Source of the DNA: Coturnix japonica
Lineage: Eukaryota; Chordata; Aves; Galliformes; Phasianidae
Assembly: GCF_001577835.2 (NCBI RefSeq)
Contig: NC_029532.1
Coordinates: 4,984,512-5,048,511 of the forward strand
Reading direction: 5' to 3'
Length of the DNA stretch: 64,000 nucleotides
The position numbers were made by a program, and so were the translations under genes. The notes beneath the pieces are model-generated. The model had not been told where the DNA came from. It saw only the letters and a program-made list of their open reading frames with translations, and did no database searches. Positions 58,459 to 64,000 of this stretch are shown one piece after another; the first letter of the stretch is position 1, and the number at the start of each line of letters is the position of its first letter.

Positions 58459-58766
58459 GGCTGGGAGGAGGGAGCCCAGTTGAGGCACAGCACCGAGGGA
58501 TGGGGAGCGCAAGGCAATGGTGGCTCTCCCCACCAGCTCCTCTGCCTTCCTTCACGCTAGGACTTGCACAACGTCTTTCAGCCACCGTTCCAAGCAGCTG
58601 AAAAGCCAGGGCTGACTCCTGACCACGGAACCACACGGGGCTGATGGCTGAGCAGCAGCACAGGGACTGCAGCAGAGCCCACAGACACGGCCGTCCTTCC
58701 ATCCCCGCTCTGCACAGGGCAACACAGAGCCCTGATGCCACAGTGCCGCCAACCCAAGGGAGATTT

Positions 58767-58805
58767 GTTTGTTTGTTTGTTTTTTAATGATTAATTTATT
58801 TATTT
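58767..58805 (+). repeat. TTTG/ATTT low-complexity block in the 3' UTR
   Basis: Four TTTG units are followed by T-rich and ATTTATTTATTT sequence. The overlapping ATTTA motifs resemble AU-rich elements that can affect mRNA stability; function is inference. Confidence 0.7.
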
Positions 58806-59184
58806 TGGTATAGGCTGGGGTGTTCTTTTTTCTTTCCTCCCTCTTAGTGCCCCGTTTCAAAAGAGTTATCATAACATCAGAGCCCCACAACATCACAAGG
58901 AGGGGAAGGGAGGGAGGGAAGAGGGGTCTCTGCTCCATCCCGCTGTGTAGTCCTGCCGCCAGCCGGGCCTGGCTGCTCACATACCGTTGCCTACAGCTCG
59001 ATTTGCTGCATTGATTTTGTATCTCATTGCCGGGTTTTGTTTTCTTGCACTTATGGAGAACACAGGGGCCATTAGGCATAGGGTGTGTAAGAAGTACAGT
59101 GTCTTACCCACACATTTCCGTATAGCGGACGGTTCAAATCCTTCTCTCTCTTTTTTTTTCTGGTAGAGACTTATTTTTGTTCAA

Positions 59185-59190
59185 ATTAAA
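59185..59190 (+). terminator. NTNG2: Candidate polyadenylation signal ATTAAA
   Basis: It is the commonest variant of the AATAAA signal, about 730 bp after the NTNG2 stop codon. No canonical AATAAA was seen on the + strand between the stop and this point. Confidence 0.4.
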
Positions 59191-59210
59191 TGTTATAAAA
59201 GACCCACGAC

Positions 59211-62200
59211 TTAAAGGGACGTTCTGCCATGATTATGGTGTATCCTCCTCCAGTAAAGCAACCATCAATTGCTGCTTGATTGCCACGTTTTCCTTTCTGT
59301 GTGCACAGTTAATTACAGGTAAAGACTTATTTTTTTTTATTCATAAAGTCCTCTTGTGTTCTCCGAGTTACTGGCAAGGAGCACCTCATGGTGAAGGGAA
59401 GGGGAGGGAGAGACGTTACTTCAGCACTGAGCTGTTAATTATTTCTCCTAATTACTTTGCTGAACTCAGGTTGCACCACTAACTGTAGACAATGAAGGAT
59501 GTATTAAGCCCCAGCCCTGTGCTGAAATGCCATTTCCAAATGAACCTGCAGATGAAGAACGTTGGGCAGCCCAGGGGTGGTTCTCCAGGGGGTCTCAGCT
59601 GCCCAACCTCCCATGTCATCCCACAGAGATGGGGCAGAAAAAGCCCTTTGGTTAAGAACCTCCAAGCAGCCGCAGCCTGGGATTTCAGTGTAGAGATTCT
59701 CATAGAGAATCATGGTGGAGGAAACAGATGCAGCCAAGCATGTAAAAGAAAGCAGGAGAAACCTGAGACAAGAATCAAGTGGATCGTAATCAGCACAAGA
59801 ACTTTAATTGCATCATACCCAGAGCCATACAAAGCAAAGGAATCTGGTGCCTGTTTCGAAGGCACCACAGAGGTAGGTCACAGGACTCAGTTAATCTACT
59901 ATAGTAGAAATGAGGGTTAAATTCACCCTGCTGAGATCTGATCTTTGAGGGAGTGGGCTGACACAAGCATTTCCTCCCTTTAATGCAGCCGTTTGCTGTC
60001 TGTTGCCATTGACACTTGCTCCTTCCTTATACTTTCTTACTGAGATATATTTCAAATCCTTATATGCTGCTGTTCTTACAAGTAATAGCACAGAACAGGC
60101 TGTAACGAGATCAAGGTCTCTAATGACATTTCTGGAAGGTGAAGCACACATTCTCCTTCCCCTGCACTACTGTTTTTCTCTAGCAAATTAGATTAAGCAA
60201 CAGAAAATTTACTACTTCACAAAGCCATATCCCAGCCAAACTGCAGCCAGCAGATTCCCTGCAAAAGCACACTTATGAGCTGCAGGTGCCAAACAGCAGC
60301 ACTGAATTCCCACAGAAAATAACCACAGAAGAGCACAACAAAGCTCATAACAGCCCATACTGCAGGTGATATACCACTAAACACAGCTTTTATGGGGGGC
60401 TGGGCAGTTTCCCTTGCTTGACTGGGTGCTGTATGGGGGAGTTTCTTTGTTTTCAAGACAAAACATCCCCAGCTTCCTAACTCAGATGGTACCAGCTCCC
60501 CATGAACCCTGAATACTGTGATGTTCAGTCCCTGGGGTCTCTTTAATCAAAGCCTGATGAACTGCATGAAGAGGTATAAAGTTGTGCTAATCCTCCTGTA
60601 GTGGTATCAAAGGATACCTGAGAAACATTGAAGGTGGTGGACAGGGCAAGAAAACCAAGAAACAAAACAAGTCTATCCAATAGAACTGGGAGAGCGAGCT
60701 GTGGTTGCAAGATGGGCAGTAGATTGCAACTTCAGGCTCCTCCATGAAGCCAGCTCCACTCGGTGCAGCTCCAGCTGCATTGGAGAACTTGCAATCAGAA
60801 AACACAAAGCCCAGCAAGACAAGAAAAAATTAATCTCTGACAAAACCTGGCATTTAAGAGAATAATGTAAATTCGCAGAGAGCTTCAGCTCTGCAAACCC
60901 ATTAACTGCAGACATTTCTTAGCACATAGGTGTTTACACCAAGAGAATCGAGCATTATTGAAATCATACGGAAAGAAACCATCACAGCAAGTACCTGCAG
61001 ATCTGAAAGGTCTTCTCAAGATAGAGATGTTTGTGCATTAATGGAGATGCTGCCCAATGAGCTCGATACCTCACTGGTGGTAAGGTGAGCTGACAGGTAC
61101 TTCTCCTTGCAAGGAAAGCCACTTGTGCTCTTTCAAGAGGTTCTCACGTTGGCAGCCAGCATTTGATTCCTTTACAAAAGTTTTTAGATTATATTCCTGT
61201 CTGCAAAAAGGCGACCTCTTCAAACAGAACAAGGAGAGCTTTTGATTTTACTTGTTTACCTCAAATCCTTCGTTGATTTTTAACTACTGAAATCAAAAGC
61301 CCCAGACAACAAAAAGGGCCTGCTGTGATGGAGGACAGACACAGCTGTAGAGGAGCCTACAGCATTTTGGCTTCATGCACATTCATATGCTCACCAACAT
61401 GAAGTCTGACACATGTGGTCCACATGAGCTGGACACAGAAGCAAGGAAGCAAATTCTGCCTATAGGAACTTACTGGGTATGCTGGTTCTTCTTTGTTTTG
61501 GTTTAAAGATGGGAAAGCAGACATCTCATCTCTGTGAGTGATTCATGACCCCATGCTGGCCAGTGGAAAAGCAATTTATTAGTGGTAGTGAGTGGTAACA
61601 GTCTCACCAACTATTTGTATTCCGTAATCAGCTTCCATGAAGCATCCCAAATAAAGCTGAAATGGGGGGAGCTGAGTGGTGGTGTCAGAAATAAGAGCAG
61701 ATCTGGGTTCTGAAGAGATTCCCATCGCCACCTTCTCAGCACTCTTAGCAGAGATTTGAGGCATTGAGCCACCATCATGCAGAAATCACACACTGATTTC
61801 AGATGCAGAGAAGATCTTCAGCTTGTCCTAAGGGCTCCCTTTATCATTTTGATTCTCCAGGTGTCATAACAAGTTTCACTGCAGGGTGAGACGTGTGAGG
61901 AAAGCCTAAAGGTAACCCGTTTTCTTTTTAACCACACTGCTGTTTTTTGCTGGCCTTCAACACAAAACAGGTCCAAGAGCTCCACCCTACCCCCATCCCT
62001 GCAATTTCAGGGATTAAAGAGCTGGGAAGTTCTCTTTGTAGCTAAGAAAAGAGCTCTTGCTTGGTAAAACAGTGATATCAGGACAAAACAGGATGGCGTA
62101 AGTCCATCAGGTCACACAACGAAGTTCTCTTTCATTGCATTGAATGTAACTCAGCCTACCTTCGTTTTCATTTCTACCACTATTTGCCTGGGAGCTGGTG

Positions 62201-64000
62201 GCAAATTACTCGAGGCCTCAGCAGGGAGGCATGTATGGCCAGAAGGTCTCATGTATCAGCAACATTCAACGTGCAGGGCTGCTTAGCTTACATTTATTTG
62301 TATTAAAGAATAACGCATTTGGCTCCTTCCCAAGCATCTTAAAGACAAGAAAGGAGACCTAATATACGACTTGGGAATGGACTCGTTGTGGCAAGAGACT
62401 GTATTATATTGTTAACATTATAAATTCCATTTACAATGGAGCAGCCATTTCATCCATCATTTATTCATGCAGGCTTGAGAGAACGCCTTGCATTTTTAGG
62501 ACCACAGTTCTGCTTACTCTTGGCATCGTCACAGTCCATAGGCTGAGAATAAAGAACCCACCTTCCAGCTGTTGGCCACTGCAACACACCTATAGTGCAG
62601 TTGTTGCTAGTAAAGCACATTTTTCTGAGCTCGCAAGCTACCCCAGCATCAATTACCATCTGAACTGCTACAGTTTTGTCCTGTAAGCCACTTGTGTATC
62701 ACTGAACTGGATCGAATACACCACTTTGGCAGTGGGATAAAAGAACAAAGGTAGAACTAATCACTGCAATCAATGTGTCAGGACAGAAACAGAAATAAAA
62801 CTGTGGTTAAACTGTGGCCAGAGAAAGCTGGCAGCTCATTTGCTCAGGGAAAGCCATTGCCATTATGGAACCAAAAGCAACCCCACATATTGGCCTGGCC
62901 CCCAATTATGTGACAATGCTTCCATTCCGGGTGCAAGATCCACTTACAGAGCTCACTCACAAAGATAACACCTGTTTCTTTAGGTCTCAGAACACATCAG
63001 GCCACAGCAGTCACAGTACAAACAGCTCTTCAAAAGTCAGACTTAGAAAGGGACAGCAGGATACCAACCTGATTCATAAAGCACTGAATTTGAACACTAA
63101 AACCTGCAGACAGTAACGTGGCTTGCAAGCAAAACCCCTAACTCATGTTACTGTACCAAGGTGCCACATCCTTGGGTAGAAGCATGCAAGACTATCTGAA
63201 TGCGAGACTATCTCCATACAAAACTGCACACACAGGAGACATCACTGCTCACTTGCTTAAGACAGACGCATTGTATTCCAGAAGAAAAATACTTCATCCT
63301 TAAGAGAAATAATTCCACTTTTATTGTGAAATGTTAATGATGAAAGGATGGCTTTCTTAAAAATAGGTGTTGCTTTTTTTTTTCCCCCCGCGCCTCATTT
63401 TACTGGTTACTTCTTCTTCATCAGCACAGTGAAAAGAATCCAGTAATAACACTTAGAATGGAACCACTCCCCCTTTTTTTTTTTAATCTCTAGATCTCCA
63501 AGAGCAACATACAAAGAAACTTAAGTGTCATTATCAGTAAGTGTTAACTAGATCTTTGACTCAGATTCCACAGTCCTGTTGATTATTCATCACAAGGACT
63601 CACTGGGTTCAAACAGACCTCCTAGGCTTTAATCTGCAGTTTGTACTGCCACTGCCAAGAGGAAAAGGATTCCAAAGGATTCCAGCTGACGAAGCAGCAG
63701 CAAGAGCAAAACTCAAGACACATTTGTATAAATGAAAGCTCTTCTGTTCCTATAAAAACAGGCAATAAAATACACAAAAATAAGTAGAATTCTCTTCATT
63801 CAACCAACGTACATCTGCCTTCGGCCTTCCCTGAGGCACTAGTGGAACAGGAAGAAGACTCATTGTTACCACGTTACCAACACACACACTTTGCTATTAA
63901 ATAAATTATACTTCCTGGTACAAAAGGGGGGTTGTTTTTTTTTTTCCTCTTTCTTTGTTTTAGCAAGGTTTGGTCTGGGTTGGGTTTTTTTTAATTCCTG
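59211..64000. other. Downstream flank, no identified gene
   Basis: No exon is recognised with confidence. By mammalian gene order a convergent gene on the minus strand (SETX) is expected after NTNG2. Several minus-strand AATAAA motifs occur (near 61.57, 62.29, 62.46 and 63.32 kb), and one 64-codon minus-strand open frame (62,465-62,659) ends next to one. None of this identifies a gene. T-rich low complexity lies at 63.37, 63.47 and 63.93 kb. Confidence 0.5.

Larger units (their letters stand above)
58459..59210 (+). other. NTNG2: NTNG2 3' UTR (extent inferred)
   Basis: Non-coding sequence after the stop, including TTTG repeats near 58.77 kb and AT-rich stretches. No AATAAA was seen, but an ATTAAA variant signal lies at 59,185-59,190, so a transcript end near 59.21 kb is likely. 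A longer UTR is possible. Confidence 0.5.

Noticed and set aside
59211-64000. SETX 3' end expected by mammalian synteny
   Set aside because: I could not match any open frame here to SETX with confidence, so it is not annotated.

Overview
The window is bird nuclear DNA, most likely from a galliform such as chicken. The evidence is many truncated CR1 LINE tails (most in antisense orientation, beginning with the CATAGAATCAT motif), long introns with GT/AG borders, and one vertebrate gene whose protein I recognise: netrin-G2 (NTNG2), a GPI-anchored synaptic adhesion protein of the netrin/laminin family. No prokaryotic operons, tRNA, rRNA or CRISPR arrays were seen.

Layout. About 1-21.5 kb is non-coding flank. 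It holds CR1 fragments, three copies of a ~300-bp LTR-like repeat (two about 97% identical, one of them inserted in a CR1), a local duplication, and a few AT-rich blocks that look like conserved non-coding DNA. At 21.5-22.7 kb a polypurine tract runs into a CpG island that looks like the NTNG2 promoter and non-coding first exon. The coding part of NTNG2 runs on the + strand from 25,464 (ATG) to 58,458 (TGA). Seven constitutive coding exons join in frame to a 527-residue protein, against about 530 in human. The order is signal peptide, laminin N-terminal domain, first laminin-EGF (LE) module, a short linker, two more LE modules, an EGF-like module and a GPI-signal tail. After 59.2 kb is non-coding flank. 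A convergent neighbour could begin there (SETX by mammalian gene order), but I could not identify any exon of it.

The most interesting part is the ~9.7 kb between the microexon at 47,413 and the second LE exon at 57,138. At least seven small exons lie there (129, 66, 42, 72, 75, 66 and 75 nt). Each is a multiple of three, each has phase 1 at both ends, each is open in the right frame, and none encodes a cysteine. Any subset can be skipped or included without breaking the frame, so the gene could insert 0-175 residues into the linker between LE1 and LE2, with a combinatorial ceiling of 2^7 isoforms. The first cassette is a threonine-rich mucin-like stalk; later ones are rich in Pro/Ala/Lys, and one is strongly basic. 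This is the region of netrin-Gs known to be alternatively spliced, but this depth of cassettes is more than I remember for mammalian NTNG2.
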